Assembly (NCBI GenBank): GCA_035539135.1
Contig: DATLJD010000011.1
Coordinates: 118,009 to 182,008 of the forward strand
Reading direction: 5' to 3'
DNA: 64,000 nucleotides
Origin: JABFWF01 sp035539135
GTDB taxonomy: Bacteria; Pseudomonadota; Gammaproteobacteria; Xanthomonadales; Xanthomonadaceae
A program made the position numbers and the translations under genes. The notes below the pieces were generated by a model. The model saw nothing but the letters and a program-made list of their open reading frames with translations, was not told the DNA's origin and did not search any database. Below are positions 9,107-16,976 of this stretch, one piece after another (the stretch's first letter is position 1; every line of letters begins with the position of its first letter).

Positions 9107-9973
9107 TCAGAGATCCTGTTCGTAGCGCACGTAGGGGACCGCGCCTTCCTCGTCGCCGGCGGCGGACGGGGCGAAGGGATTCTTGCCGCGGGTCACCACG
9201 TTGTCGGCGCCGACAGTGAGCTGGCCGCTCCACGGGGTGCGCCAGGTCAGGCCGAGGCCGAAGGCCTCCCACTTCTCCTGGCCGGGCGCGTCGACGACGT
9301 GGCCGACGATGCTGGCACCGAAGGCGCCGGTGCCGGCGCCGAGGGTCAGGCTGCGGCTGTTCCAGCGGTCGGCCAGGGCCGGCATCTCCTCGGCGGACAC
9401 CAGCCGGGCCTTGGCCAGGGTGCCGGCGAGGGACACATAGCCCTGGGTGCCGAGGTCGCGGCGGGCGACCACGGTCAGGTCGTTGGCCTCGACCCGGGCG
9501 CCGGTGCGGCCGGGCGTCAGCCAAGCCGGCAGGGTGTCATGGCCGCTGCCGACCGACACGCCGAGGCGGTTGCCGCCGCGGCCGACGCTGGCGCCCACGC
9601 TGGCGCGGCGGCTGCCGTCGTCGCCGGCGGCGTTGTTGCCGAAGGAGGCCAGCAGGCAGTTGCTGGACAGGGTGCCGAGGCTGCTGGCAACGCCGTTGCG
9701 GCGATCGCACAGCAGGCCCAGCGAATCGCCGGCGTTCAGGCCGAAGGTGGCGTCCAGCGCGGTGCGGCCGAAGCGCCAGCGGGCGCCGGCCTGGGCCCCG
9801 CCCACCGGCTCCAGCACCAGCAGTGCCTCGACCTTGCCGCTGACGTTGTTCCACACCGGCAGCACCGTCTGGCCGTGCTTGCCCGCGGACTGTGTCGTCT
9901 GCGCGGACGCGCCCGCTGCCACGCCGAAGGCGAGCAGGAGAGCAAGTGGCGTGCGGAGCATGCGGGACAACAT
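9107..9973 (-). CDS. Exported protein of unknown function, probable outer-membrane beta-barrel
   Basis: I do not recognise a named family. From the ATG at 9973 the protein has 288 residues, with a clear signal peptide (MLSRMLRTPLALLLAFGVAAGASAQ). The rest consists of alternating short Gly/Ser-rich beta strands and ends in YVRYEQDL, compatible with a barrel or an autotransporter-like fold. Two cysteines (LCDRR and NCLLA) may form a disulfide. A longer in-frame start at 10054 exists but would bury the signal peptide. It reads in the same direction as the downstream TonB receptor, 200 bases away. A short hairpin (9095-9113) overlaps its stop codon but has no U-tract. Confidence 0.7.
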   Translation of the reverse strand: MLSRMLRTPLALLLAFGVAAGASAQTTQSAGKHGQTVLPVWNNVSGKVEALLVLEPVGGAQAGARWRFGRTALDATFGLNAGDSLGLLCDRRNGVASSLGTLSSNCLLASFGNNAAGDDGSRRASVGASVGRGGNRLGVSVGSGHDTLPAWLTPGRTGARVEANDLTVVARRDLGTQGYVSLAGTLAKARLVSAEEMPALADRWNSRSLTLGAGTGAFGASIVGHVVDAPGQEKWEAFGLGLTWRTPWSGQLTVGADNVVTRGKNPFAPSAAGDEEGAVPYVRYEQDL

Positions 9974-10093
9974 GGTGCGGGTCTGACCCGGAGGGCGGGC
10001 CGGAGTTCCACGGGAACGGGGAGTCACTCTAGCCGGTTTATGGTTCTTTAACAATCCGCCTGTCGGCGAAACGTGACCCAGACCGGCCCAGGC

Positions 10094-10996
10094 CTACTGG
10101 AGGCGGGCTGGCGGCGTGGCCTCGACCGTCCCGTGCGGAGGGCGGAACAGGGCGCCGATCTCCTCCGGCGCGAAACGGTACTGCTGGCCGCAGAACTCGC
10201 AGCGGACCTCGGCCATGCCGCCCTCGGCGGCGGCCCGCGCCTCCTCCTCGCCCAGCGATTGCAGCATGGATTCGACCCGCTCGCGCGAGCACGAGCAGGC
10301 GAAGCGCAGCGGCCGGCCGCCCAGCACCTCGACGCTGTCCTCGGGGAACAGCCGCAGCAACAGGGTTTCGGCCGGCCAGTCCAGCAGCTCGGCGGGGGTC
10401 AGGGTGTCGAACAGGGCGCAGGCGCGGGTCCAGCCGTCCTCGTCGCCGGCGTCGCCGGGAAGTTTCTGCAACATCAGGCCGGCGGCGCGGCCGCGGTCGG
10501 CGGCCAGCAGCAGGCGGGTGGGCAGTTGCTCGGACTGGCGGAAGTAGCCCTCGAAGGCGCCGGCCAGGGTGTCCGACTCCAGTGCGACCAGACCCTGGTA
10601 ACGGACCGGCTCGCGCGCGCCCGTGCCCGGGTTCTCGATGGTGATCGCGAGCACGGCGTCCTCGCCGAGCTCGCGCAGGTCGCGCGAAACCGGTGCCTCC
10701 TCGTCGTACTGCGCGATCCCGCGTAGGGTGCCGGCGGCGGTGCACTCGGCGAACAGGGTGCGTAGCGGACCACTGCCGCGCAGCTGCACCGACAGCCGCC
10801 CGTCGACCTTGGCGTGGCCGGTGAACAGCGCGGCGGCGACGCAGGCCTCGCCCAACAGTTCCTCGACGGCGCTGGGGTACGCGCTGCGTGTGCGGATCTC
10901 TTCCCAGGTCGCGTCCAGGTGCACGCGCACCCCGCGCACACCGGCCTCCTGCAGCAGGAAGCGGGTCAGCTGGTCGTGGTGGGCGTTCTGGTTCAT
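10094..10996 (-). CDS. hslO: Hsp33 redox-regulated chaperone
   Basis: This 300-residue cytoplasmic holdase is switched on by oxidation. The C-terminal zinc switch is visible as CSC at about 235-237 and CEFC at about 266-269, the four cysteines expected for Hsp33. The N-terminal domain (QLTRFLL, VDGRLSVQLRGSGPL) is typical. The length matches the family. It is transcribed divergently from mtgA, and a symmetric -10 box in the 49-base gap may serve both. Confidence 0.95.
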   Translation of the reverse strand: MNQNAHHDQLTRFLLQEAGVRGVRVHLDATWEEIRTRSAYPSAVEELLGEACVAAALFTGHAKVDGRLSVQLRGSGPLRTLFAECTAAGTLRGIAQYDEEAPVSRDLRELGEDAVLAITIENPGTGAREPVRYQGLVALESDTLAGAFEGYFRQSEQLPTRLLLAADRGRAAGLMLQKLPGDAGDEDGWTRACALFDTLTPAELLDWPAETLLLRLFPEDSVEVLGGRPLRFACSCSRERVESMLQSLGEEEARAAAEGGMAEVRCEFCGQQYRFAPEEIGALFRPPHGTVEATPPARLQ

Positions 10997-11012
10997 GGCG
11001 GGGAGCGCGGCC

Positions 11013-11019
11013 GATAATG
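11013..11019. promoter_or_regulatory. Symmetric -10 box shared by divergent hslO and mtgA
   Basis: The bases read GATAAT on the plus strand and CATTAT, offset by one, on the minus strand. No good -35 box is visible on either side. Transcription starts about seven bases away would give short leaders for both genes. This is an inference from sequence alone. Confidence 0.4.
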
Positions 11020-11045
11020 GCGCGCGCATTGTGCGGGAGAGTGGC

Positions 11046-11822
11046 ATGGGTGGGGGCGGTCGCGCGGCAAGGCAAGGCGGGCGCAAACGGCGCCGGTGGC
11101 GGCGGCTGCTGTGGCTGCCGGTGCTGGCGGTCGCCTTCAGCGTGCTGCAGGTGCTGGTGCTGCGCTTCGTGGATCCGCCGTGCTCGGCCTTCATGGTCGC
11201 GCGGCAGCTGGACGCCTGGCGGGCGGGCGACTGGCGCTTCCGCATCGCCCACGACTGGCGCGACCTGTCGCGGATGGCGCCGAGCCTGCCGCTGGCGCTG
11301 GTCGCCGCCGAGGACCAGAACTTCCCGCGCCACCACGGCTTCGATTTCGCCGCGATCGAAAAGGCGCGCCGCCACAACGAGCGCATGCGCGAGCGCGCCG
11401 AACGCCGCAACCGGCCGGTCAGCCGCCTGCGCGGTGCCAGCACGATCAGCCAGCAGACCGCCAAGAACCTGTTCCTGTGGCGCGGCAACGGCTGGACCCG
11501 CTGGGCGCGCAAGGGGCTGGAGGCCTGGTACACGGTGCTGATCGAGGCGTTGTGGCCGAAGACGCGCATCATCGAGGTGTATGCCAACGTCGCCGAGTTC
11601 GGCGACGGCGTCTATGGCGCGCAGGCGGCCGCGCGCAGCTTCTTCGGCAAGGACGCGGCCCGCCTCACCCCTGCCGAGAGTGCGCGCCTGGCCGCGGTGT
11701 TGCCGAACCCGCGCCGCTACGACGCCCGCCGGCCCGGCCCCTACGTGCAGCGGCGCGCCGCCGGCATCCAGCGGCAGATGCGCCACCTCGGTCCCGACGG
11801 CTGGCGCCCGCCAGCCGACTGA
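11046..11822 (+). CDS. mtgA: Monofunctional biosynthetic peptidoglycan transglycosylase
   Basis: This GT51 enzyme polymerises lipid II into glycan strands on the outer face of the inner membrane. The protein has 258 residues with a basic N-terminus and one membrane anchor (LLWLPVLAVAFSVLQVLVL, about 21-40). The catalytic glutamate is in AAEDQNFPRHHGFD (Glu89). The other GT51 motifs follow (RGASTISQQTAKNLFLW, KTRIIEVYANVAEFGDGVYG). No transpeptidase domain is present. GGGAGAG precedes the ATG at a normal distance. The gene ends 29 bases before the next glycosyltransferase gene. Confidence 0.95.
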   Translation: MGGGGRAARQGGRKRRRWRRLLWLPVLAVAFSVLQVLVLRFVDPPCSAFMVARQLDAWRAGDWRFRIAHDWRDLSRMAPSLPLALVAAEDQNFPRHHGFDFAAIEKARRHNERMRERAERRNRPVSRLRGASTISQQTAKNLFLWRGNGWTRWARKGLEAWYTVLIEALWPKTRIIEVYANVAEFGDGVYGAQAAARSFFGKDAARLTPAESARLAAVLPNPRRYDARRPGPYVQRRAAGIQRQMRHLGPDGWRPPAD

Positions 11823-11839
11823 ACCGCGCGCGCTGCGGC

Positions 11840-11845
11840 TACCAT
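11840..11845 (+). promoter_or_regulatory. -10-like box TACCAT for a possibly leaderless gene
   Basis: TACCAT is followed by six bases and then the ATG of the glycosyltransferase. Transcription would then start at, or next to, the A of the start codon. No Shine-Dalgarno sequence is visible upstream of that ATG. Confidence 0.35.
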
Positions 11846-11851
11846 GCGCCG

Positions 11852-12877
11852 ATGACCCGCGACCTGCTCACCGTGGTGGTGGCCGCCTACAACGAGGAGG
11901 CGGCGTTGCCGGCGCTGCACGCGCGCGTCGCGGCGGTGTTCGACGCGTTGCGCGTGGAGGGCGTGGACGGCCGCGTGCTGTACGTGGACGACGGCAGCCG
12001 CGACGCCACCTGGCCGGTGCTGCAGCAACTGGCGGCGGCCGATCCGCGGGTCGCGCTGCTACGGCTGTCGCGCAACTTCGGCAAGGAGGCGGCGCTGACC
12101 GCCGGCCTCGACCTCGTCGACGAGGGCGCCGCGCTGGTGCTCGACGCCGACGGCCAGGATCCGCCCGAGCTGATCCCGCGCTTCGTCGCCAAGTGGCGCG
12201 AGGGCTACGACGACGTGCACGGCACCCGCACCGTGCGCGAAGGCGAAGGCTGGCTGAAAAAAGCGACCGCGCACGGCTTCTACCGGGTGATCGGCCGCCT
12301 GTCGCGCACGCCGGTGCCGCGCGACACCGGCGACTTCCGCCTGCTCTCGCCGCGCGCGCTGGCGGCGCTGCGGCAGTTGCGCGAACGCCAGCGCTTCATG
12401 AAGGGCCTGTTCGGCTGGGTCGGTTTCCGCCAGGTCGCGATCCCCTACGAGCGCGAGCCGCGCATCGCCGGCCGCAGCAAGTTCAACTTCTGGTCGTTGT
12501 GGAACTTCGCGCTGGAAGGCATCACCAGCTTCAGTACCGCGCCGCTGCGCCTGGCGACCTACCTCGGCCTCGGCACCGCGCTGCTGGCGCTGCTGTACGC
12601 GGGCTGGGTCGTGCTCAAGGCGCTGCTGTGGGGCGACCCGGTCGCCGGCTGGCCGAGCATGATGGCGGTGGTGCTGTTGCTGGGCGGCGTGCAGCTGATC
12701 GCGCTCGGGGTGATCGGCGAATACCTCGGCCGGCTGTACATGGAGGCCAAGCAGCGTCCCCTCTACCTCGTCGACACCTGGCGGCCCGCGCCGGGAGTAT
12801 GCTCGGCCGGGACCACCCCAGCCGGAGGAGAGGCCCATGCGTACGGTCCGCCAGCTGCTCGAGGCGAAAGCGCCTGA
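11852..12877 (+). CDS. GT2 family glycosyltransferase (polyprenyl-phosphate sugar transferase type)
   Basis: The 341-residue protein has an N-terminal GT-A domain with YNEEAALPAL, DDGSRD and a DADGQDPPE nucleotide/metal motif. Two C-terminal membrane helices follow (about 240-262 and 275-300). This is the layout of GtrB/DPM1-like enzymes, which move a sugar from a nucleotide to undecaprenyl phosphate on the cytoplasmic face of the inner membrane. The sugar is unknown. The last 25 residues (from about CSAGTTPAGG) are read across the start of the CBS gene, a 41-base overlap, and look like non-conserved sequence. Confidence 0.88.
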   Translation: MTRDLLTVVVAAYNEEAALPALHARVAAVFDALRVEGVDGRVLYVDDGSRDATWPVLQQLAAADPRVALLRLSRNFGKEAALTAGLDLVDEGAALVLDADGQDPPELIPRFVAKWREGYDDVHGTRTVREGEGWLKKATAHGFYRVIGRLSRTPVPRDTGDFRLLSPRALAALRQLRERQRFMKGLFGWVGFRQVAIPYEREPRIAGRSKFNFWSLWNFALEGITSFSTAPLRLATYLGLGTALLALLYAGWVVLKALLWGDPVAGWPSMMAVVLLLGGVQLIALGVIGEYLGRLYMEAKQRPLYLVDTWRPAPGVCSAGTTPAGGEAHAYGPPAARGESA

Positions 12878-13265
12878 GGTCTTCGCGATCGGTCCCGACG
12901 CCCCGGTCATCGACGCGGTCGCGCTGATGGCCGAAAAACGCATCGGCGCGCTGCTGGTGATGCAGGGCGGGCGCCTGGTCGGGATCCTGTCCGAGCGCGA
13001 CTACGCACGGAAGGTGGTGCTGCAGGGGCGCTCCTCGCGGGACACGGCGGTGCGCGACATCATGACCCGCGACGTGGTCAGCGTCGGGCTGGACGACAGC
13101 AGCGACCGCTGCATGCAGATCGTCACCGAGCGGCGCATCCGCCACCTGCCGGTACTCGACGGCGATGCCGTGCTCGGCGTGGTCTCGATCGGCGACCTGG
13201 TCAAGGCGGTGATCGAGGACCAGCAGATGGAGCTGGAACAGCTGCAGCGCTACATCGCGTCCTGA
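12837..13265 (+). CDS. Two-CBS-domain protein
   Basis: The 142-residue protein consists almost entirely of two CBS motifs. The first has VFAIGPDAPVIDAVALM and IGALLVMQGGRLVGILSERD. The second has VRDIMTRDVVSVGLDDS and RHLPVLDGDAVLGVVSIGDLV. A Gln/Glu-rich helix ends the protein. CBS pairs bind adenine nucleotides or SAM and act as small regulators, here without an attached enzyme. A GGAGGAG ribosome site just before ATG 12837 supports this start, although it lies inside the preceding gene. The partner is unknown. Confidence 0.9.
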   Translation: MRTVRQLLEAKAPEVFAIGPDAPVIDAVALMAEKRIGALLVMQGGRLVGILSERDYARKVVLQGRSSRDTAVRDIMTRDVVSVGLDDSSDRCMQIVTERRIRHLPVLDGDAVLGVVSIGDLVKAVIEDQQMELEQLQRYIAS

Positions 13266-13310
13266 GGGGCCAGCGGAGCAAGCTCAGCTCCACGGTGGGT
13301 AGCGTTTCCC

Positions 13311-13338
13311 CCGTCTCCCGTCTCCCGTCTCCCTGCTC
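13311..13338. repeat. 7-base tandem repeat (CCGTCTC x3 plus a variant)
   Basis: Three exact copies of CCGTCTC are followed by CCTGCTC, in the 88-base gap between the convergent CBS and AsmA genes. The same 7-base period, and the same CCTGCTC unit, occur in the repeat before ychF. Nothing else is visible in this gap. Confidence 0.85.
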
Positions 13339-13353
13339 CACTGCGTAGCGCCA

Positions 13354-15324
13354 TCATTTCGCGTACCTGCCGCCGCACTGCAGGTTTTCGCCCGGCCCGG
13401 TTTCGATGGTGGCCAGCAGCGCGGCCGGCGGCGCGATGCTGCCGAGGGTGAGCGCGATCGCGCCGCGCAGGCCGACGCGCTTGAGGTCCGGCCGGAAGCT
13501 CGGGTCCTTGAAGGTGCCGCCCACGAGCAGCGGTGAGCGCAGCACGAACAGGCTGCGGTCCTTGGGCCGCGGCCGCAGGGTCAGGTCGAAGGTCTCGTCG
13601 CGCAGGCTGATCGTACCGTCGCCGACGATCATCGTGTCGGTGGTGTCGAAGGCCAGTGCACGCGCGCGCATCACCCCGTCCTGCACCGCGAAGTCGCCGA
13701 ACGCGCAGCGGATCGGGATCAGCTTGTCGCCGGTCACCAGGAATTTCAGCGCCTCCTCGATGTCGAGCCCGGCGAGTTCCATGACCAGGTTGCTGATTTC
13801 GCCCTTGCCCATGCCGAGCGCGATCTTGCCGTCAGCGGTGCCGAGCATCTTCGCGATCGAATTGCCGGTCCCCGCGAGCGTGACCTCGCCGCCGACGCGG
13901 CCGACCGCGTCGCGCGCGGATTCGACCTCCGGCAACAGCCGGTCGAGGTCGAGGCCGCGCAGGCTGGCCTGCGCGCTGGTGCGGATGGGGGATTCCCGGG
14001 CGTCCATGCGCACGGTGCCGCGGATGCGGCCGCCGGCAACGCCGAAGTCGGCCGGCTCCAGCCGCAGCAGGCCGTCGTCCAGCAGCAGGTGCACGTCCAT
14101 GTCGTCCAGCGGCAGCTTCGGTGCGGCGAGGCGGTGGGCCTTCCAGCGCACGTCGGCGTCCATCGCGCGCAGCTTGCCCAGGTCGTAGGGGGTGTTGGGC
14201 AACACCCGCGGGCTGGCCGCCTCGCGCGCCGCCTGCGCGGCGAGTTCGGCATTGGTGGTCTCGCCCTTGCCGGCCTTCGGGGCCTTGTTGACGAACACCG
14301 CGAGGTCGTCGAAATCGAGCGTGCGCGAGACGAGATTCGCCTTCAGGAAGGGCCGTGCGCCGCCGACGGTGACGGCGGCGTCGCCGGCGAGGTCGCTGTC
14401 GCCGACCGTGCCCTTGAAGCCGTCGTAGTGCCAGGTGGTGCGCTTGCCCTCGACATCGCGGGTCAGGCGGCCGTCGAAGGCATAGGGCGGCGATTCCGGC
14501 AGGGCGAGTTGCAGCAGCGGATACAGGTCGGCCAGGCTGCGGCCGCTGAGCGCGAAACGCAGGTCGAAGTCGCGCAGGCGCAGCGGGTCGAGCAGGGTCC
14601 CGCGCGCCTGCGCGCGGGTGGCGCCCGCGGTCGCGGTCGCCTCGATGTGGAAGGGCGCGGCGCGGTCGCGCAGTGCCAGCGGCGATTCGGCCCGGCCTTC
14701 GACCTTGAAGCGCGCGCCGCGCCAGCGTCCGCCGCCGTCGACCCGCACCGGCGGCGGCGCGCCGGCGGCGTCAGGTCGCGCGCTCTGCAGGTCGACGGCG
14801 ATGTCGGTGTTCTGCGCGGGGTCGCGGAAACTCAGATGGCCGGCGTCGATCCACAGCCGGCCGTAGCGCACCCGCGAGGGTTCGCCGGTGTCGGGCAGGA
14901 AGTCCCAGTTGCCTTCGCCCCGCGCATTGCGCTCGAGCAGCAGGTCGGCGCCCGTCAGGCGCAGCAGCGGCAGGCGCACCTCGCGCCGCAGCAGCGGCCA
15001 GATTTCCACGCCGATTTCCACGCGCTGCGCGGTGGCCATGCGCGGTGTCTTCGACCACGGCGCGTTGCCGAAGCGCAGGCGCTCGGCGCGAACGAGGGTG
15101 GTGCGGCCGAGGTCCACGTCGAGGTCGCCGACGATCTCGAGTCTGCGGCCGGTGCGGCCCTGGACGATGCGCTCGACCGGCCCCTTGAACCAGTTCCAGT
15201 CCCAGAACACCAGCAGCAGCACGATCGCCAGCGCGAGCAGCGCCAGTACTGCGCGCCATGGGTGGCGCGCGATGGCCTGCCACGGCGCCGGTCGGCCTGC
15301 GTGCTCGCGCGGCGCGGCGGCCAT
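13354..15324 (-). CDS. AsmA-family protein
   Basis: The 656-residue protein has one N-terminal membrane anchor (WRAVLALLALAIVLLLVFWDW, about 20-40). A periplasmic beta-rich body follows, with the AsmA N-terminal phrase on residues after the anchor (GRRLEIVGDLDVDLGRTTLVRAE). The C-terminal AsmA_2-like region contains the LTLRPRPKDRS strand and a PSFRPDLKRVG ending. AsmA proteins are inner-membrane bridge-like factors linked to lipid and outer-membrane homeostasis. ATG 15324 was chosen because the upstream in-frame residues are Arg/Pro-rich and unlike a protein N-terminus. The gene stands alone downstream of metK on the same strand. Confidence 0.85.
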   Translation of the reverse strand: MAAAPREHAGRPAPWQAIARHPWRAVLALLALAIVLLLVFWDWNWFKGPVERIVQGRTGRRLEIVGDLDVDLGRTTLVRAERLRFGNAPWSKTPRMATAQRVEIGVEIWPLLRREVRLPLLRLTGADLLLERNARGEGNWDFLPDTGEPSRVRYGRLWIDAGHLSFRDPAQNTDIAVDLQSARPDAAGAPPPVRVDGGGRWRGARFKVEGRAESPLALRDRAAPFHIEATATAGATRAQARGTLLDPLRLRDFDLRFALSGRSLADLYPLLQLALPESPPYAFDGRLTRDVEGKRTTWHYDGFKGTVGDSDLAGDAAVTVGGARPFLKANLVSRTLDFDDLAVFVNKAPKAGKGETTNAELAAQAAREAASPRVLPNTPYDLGKLRAMDADVRWKAHRLAAPKLPLDDMDVHLLLDDGLLRLEPADFGVAGGRIRGTVRMDARESPIRTSAQASLRGLDLDRLLPEVESARDAVGRVGGEVTLAGTGNSIAKMLGTADGKIALGMGKGEISNLVMELAGLDIEEALKFLVTGDKLIPIRCAFGDFAVQDGVMRARALAFDTTDTMIVGDGTISLRDETFDLTLRPRPKDRSLFVLRSPLLVGGTFKDPSFRPDLKRVGLRGAIALTLGSIAPPAALLATIETGPGENLQCGGRYAK

Positions 15325-15533
15325 CAATCGTTCCGCGGGCGGGACGGAGCGGGGTCGGCACCCGCCGGCGGCGCGCCACGCCGAGCGCGCGCCGCATCGG
15401 GCGCGAAGGCGGGAGCGGCGGGGACGGTGCGTGGCATGCTCGGGCCCGGGGTCGTGTCGGGCCAACATCGGCAGCGAGCGGTCAAGCAGTGGTGAAACCC
15501 GTTGCGCGCGGTTCAGCCCCGCCCGCGGGCAAC

Positions 15534-15566
15534 AAAAAAACCCCTCTTCGCGGAAGAGGGGTTTTT
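15534..15566 (-). terminator. Intrinsic terminator after metK
   Basis: A 9-base stem (CCCCTCTTC and its complement, GCG loop) is flanked by seven A on the left and five T on the right. Adding the A/T pairs extends it to 14 base pairs. It lies 20 bases after the metK stop and could work in both directions. Confidence 0.93.
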
Positions 15567-15586
15567 CGGGACCTGCCGGAACGCGC

Positions 15587-16810
15587 TTACTTGAGCTTCG
15601 CGTCCGCGCGCAGCTCGGCGGCCTTGTCGGTCTTTTCCCAGGAGAAGGCGGTCGCGGTCTGCTGCTTGCCGCTGGCGTCGGTGTAACGCACTTCCTGCGG
15701 CTTGCGTCCGAAGTGGCCGTAGGACGCGGTCGCCTGGTAGATCGGGTGGATCAGGTCCAGCATCTTCACGATGCCGTACGGGCGCAGGTCGAAGTGGCGG
15801 CGGATCAGCTTCTCGATCTGCGCGTCGGGCACCTTGCCGGTGCCGAAGGTGGTGACCGAGATCGAGGTCGGCTCGGCGACGCCGATCGCATAGCTCACCT
15901 GCACCTCGCACTTGTCGGCCAGGCCCGCGGCGACCACGTTCTTGGCGACGTAGCGCGCGGCGTACGCGGCCGAGCGGTCGACCTTGGACGGATCCTTGCC
16001 CGAGAACGCGCCGCCGCCGTGGCGGGCCATGCCGCCGTAGGTGTCGACGATGATCTTGCGGCCGGTCAGGCCGCAGTCGCCGACCGGACCGCCGATCACG
16101 AAGATGCCGGTCGGGTTGATGTGGATCTTCTTCTTCGACAGGCCTTCCAGCCACGCCTTGGGCAGGACCGGCTTGAGGATGTATTCGTAGACGCCCTCGA
16201 CCAGGTCCTTGTGCTTCACGCCCGGATCGTGCTGGGTGGACAGCACCACCGCGTCGAGGCCGGCGACCTTGTCGTCGGCGTAGCGCAGGGTGACCTGCGA
16301 CTTCGCGTCCGGGCGCAGCCACGGCAGCGGCGAATTCTTCTTCTTGCGGATCTTCGCCTGCTGCTCGACCAGGCGGTGGCTGTAGTAGATCGGCGCCGGC
16401 ATGTACTCGGGCGCCTCGTTGCAGGCGTAGCCGAACATCAGGCCCTGGTCGCCCGCGCCCTGTTCCTCCGGCTTCTTGCGGTCCACGCCCGCGGCGATGT
16501 CGGGCGACTGCTTGCCGATCAGGTTGAGGATGCCGCAGGTGTGGCCGTCGAAGCCGACGTCCGAATCGGTGTAGCCGATGTCGTTGATGACGCGCCGCGC
16601 CAGGCCCTCGATGTCCACCCACGCGGAGGTGGTCACCTCGCCGGCGACGATCGCCACGCCGGTCTTGACCATGGTCTCGCAGGCCACGCGCGCGCGCTTG
16701 TCCTGGGCGACGATGGCGTCGAGCACGGCATCGGAAATCTGGTCGGCCACCTTGTCCGGATGGCCCTCGGAGACGGACTCGGAGGTGAAGAGGTAGCTGG
16801 AAGCGGTCAT
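15587..16810 (-). CDS. metK: S-adenosylmethionine synthetase
   Basis: The enzyme makes S-adenosylmethionine from methionine and ATP in the cytoplasm. The protein has 407 residues, with ESVSEGHPDKVADQ near the N-terminus, GAGDQGLMFGYA, and the GGGAFSGKDPSKVDRSAAY phrase. It is slightly longer than the E. coli enzyme because of a basic insert (KIRKKKNSPL) typical of this lineage. ATG 16810 was preferred to an in-frame TTG two codons upstream. GAGAG precedes it. The gene is monocistronic, with its own terminator, and has a palindromic element in its leader. Confidence 0.97.
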   Translation of the reverse strand: MTASSYLFTSESVSEGHPDKVADQISDAVLDAIVAQDKRARVACETMVKTGVAIVAGEVTTSAWVDIEGLARRVINDIGYTDSDVGFDGHTCGILNLIGKQSPDIAAGVDRKKPEEQGAGDQGLMFGYACNEAPEYMPAPIYYSHRLVEQQAKIRKKKNSPLPWLRPDAKSQVTLRYADDKVAGLDAVVLSTQHDPGVKHKDLVEGVYEYILKPVLPKAWLEGLSKKKIHINPTGIFVIGGPVGDCGLTGRKIIVDTYGGMARHGGGAFSGKDPSKVDRSAAYAARYVAKNVVAAGLADKCEVQVSYAIGVAEPTSISVTTFGTGKVPDAQIEKLIRRHFDLRPYGIVKMLDLIHPIYQATASYGHFGRKPQEVRYTDASGKQQTATAFSWEKTDKAAELRADAKLK

Positions 16811-16831
16811 CGGCAACTCTCGTCGGGGGGA

Positions 16832-16853
16832 TTCATCCGTTGATCCGGATGAA
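16832..16853 (-). promoter_or_regulatory. Inverted repeat in the metK leader (operator or RNA hairpin)
   Basis: A perfect 8-base inverted repeat (TTCATCCG and CGGATGAA, 6-base spacer) lies 21 bases upstream of the metK ATG and just downstream of a likely -10 box. It could be an operator for a methionine/SAH-responsive repressor such as SahR, or a leader hairpin. Neither can be decided from one copy. Confidence 0.5.
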
Positions 16854-16866
16854 AGGATGGCCGCGC

Positions 16867-16872
16867 ATGATA
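16867..16872 (-). promoter_or_regulatory. Putative -10 box of metK
   Basis: On the minus strand the bases read TATCAT (5 of 6 match to consensus), giving a transcript start near 16860 and a leader of about 50 bases. No convincing -35 box is seen. Confidence 0.4.
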
Positions 16873-16886
16873 CAGGCTCGGCCCGG

Positions 16887-16905
16887 CCGGCGCATTGTGC
16901 GCCGG
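16887..16905. terminator. Hairpin between methyltransferase gene and metK
   Basis: A perfect 8-base stem (CCGGCGCA/TGCGCCGG) encloses a TTG loop, 72 bases after the methyltransferase stop. There is no U-tract, so a terminator role is only possible. Confidence 0.35.
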
Positions 16906-16976
16906 TCCTGGTCCAGCCGGCGCGAGGGTTTGTCGGTCCGCCGGCGCCACGACGGTGCGATCGCGCCGGCGGCCCG

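Noticed and set aside
5794..9219. 1141-codon plus-strand frame across the TonB receptor
   Set aside because: Its composition is that of the complement of a coding strand, with no domains or ribosome site; the receptor on the minus strand is clear.
15513..16622. Second frame inside metK
   Set aside because: It is a shifted reading of metK with Arg/Gly-rich sequence.
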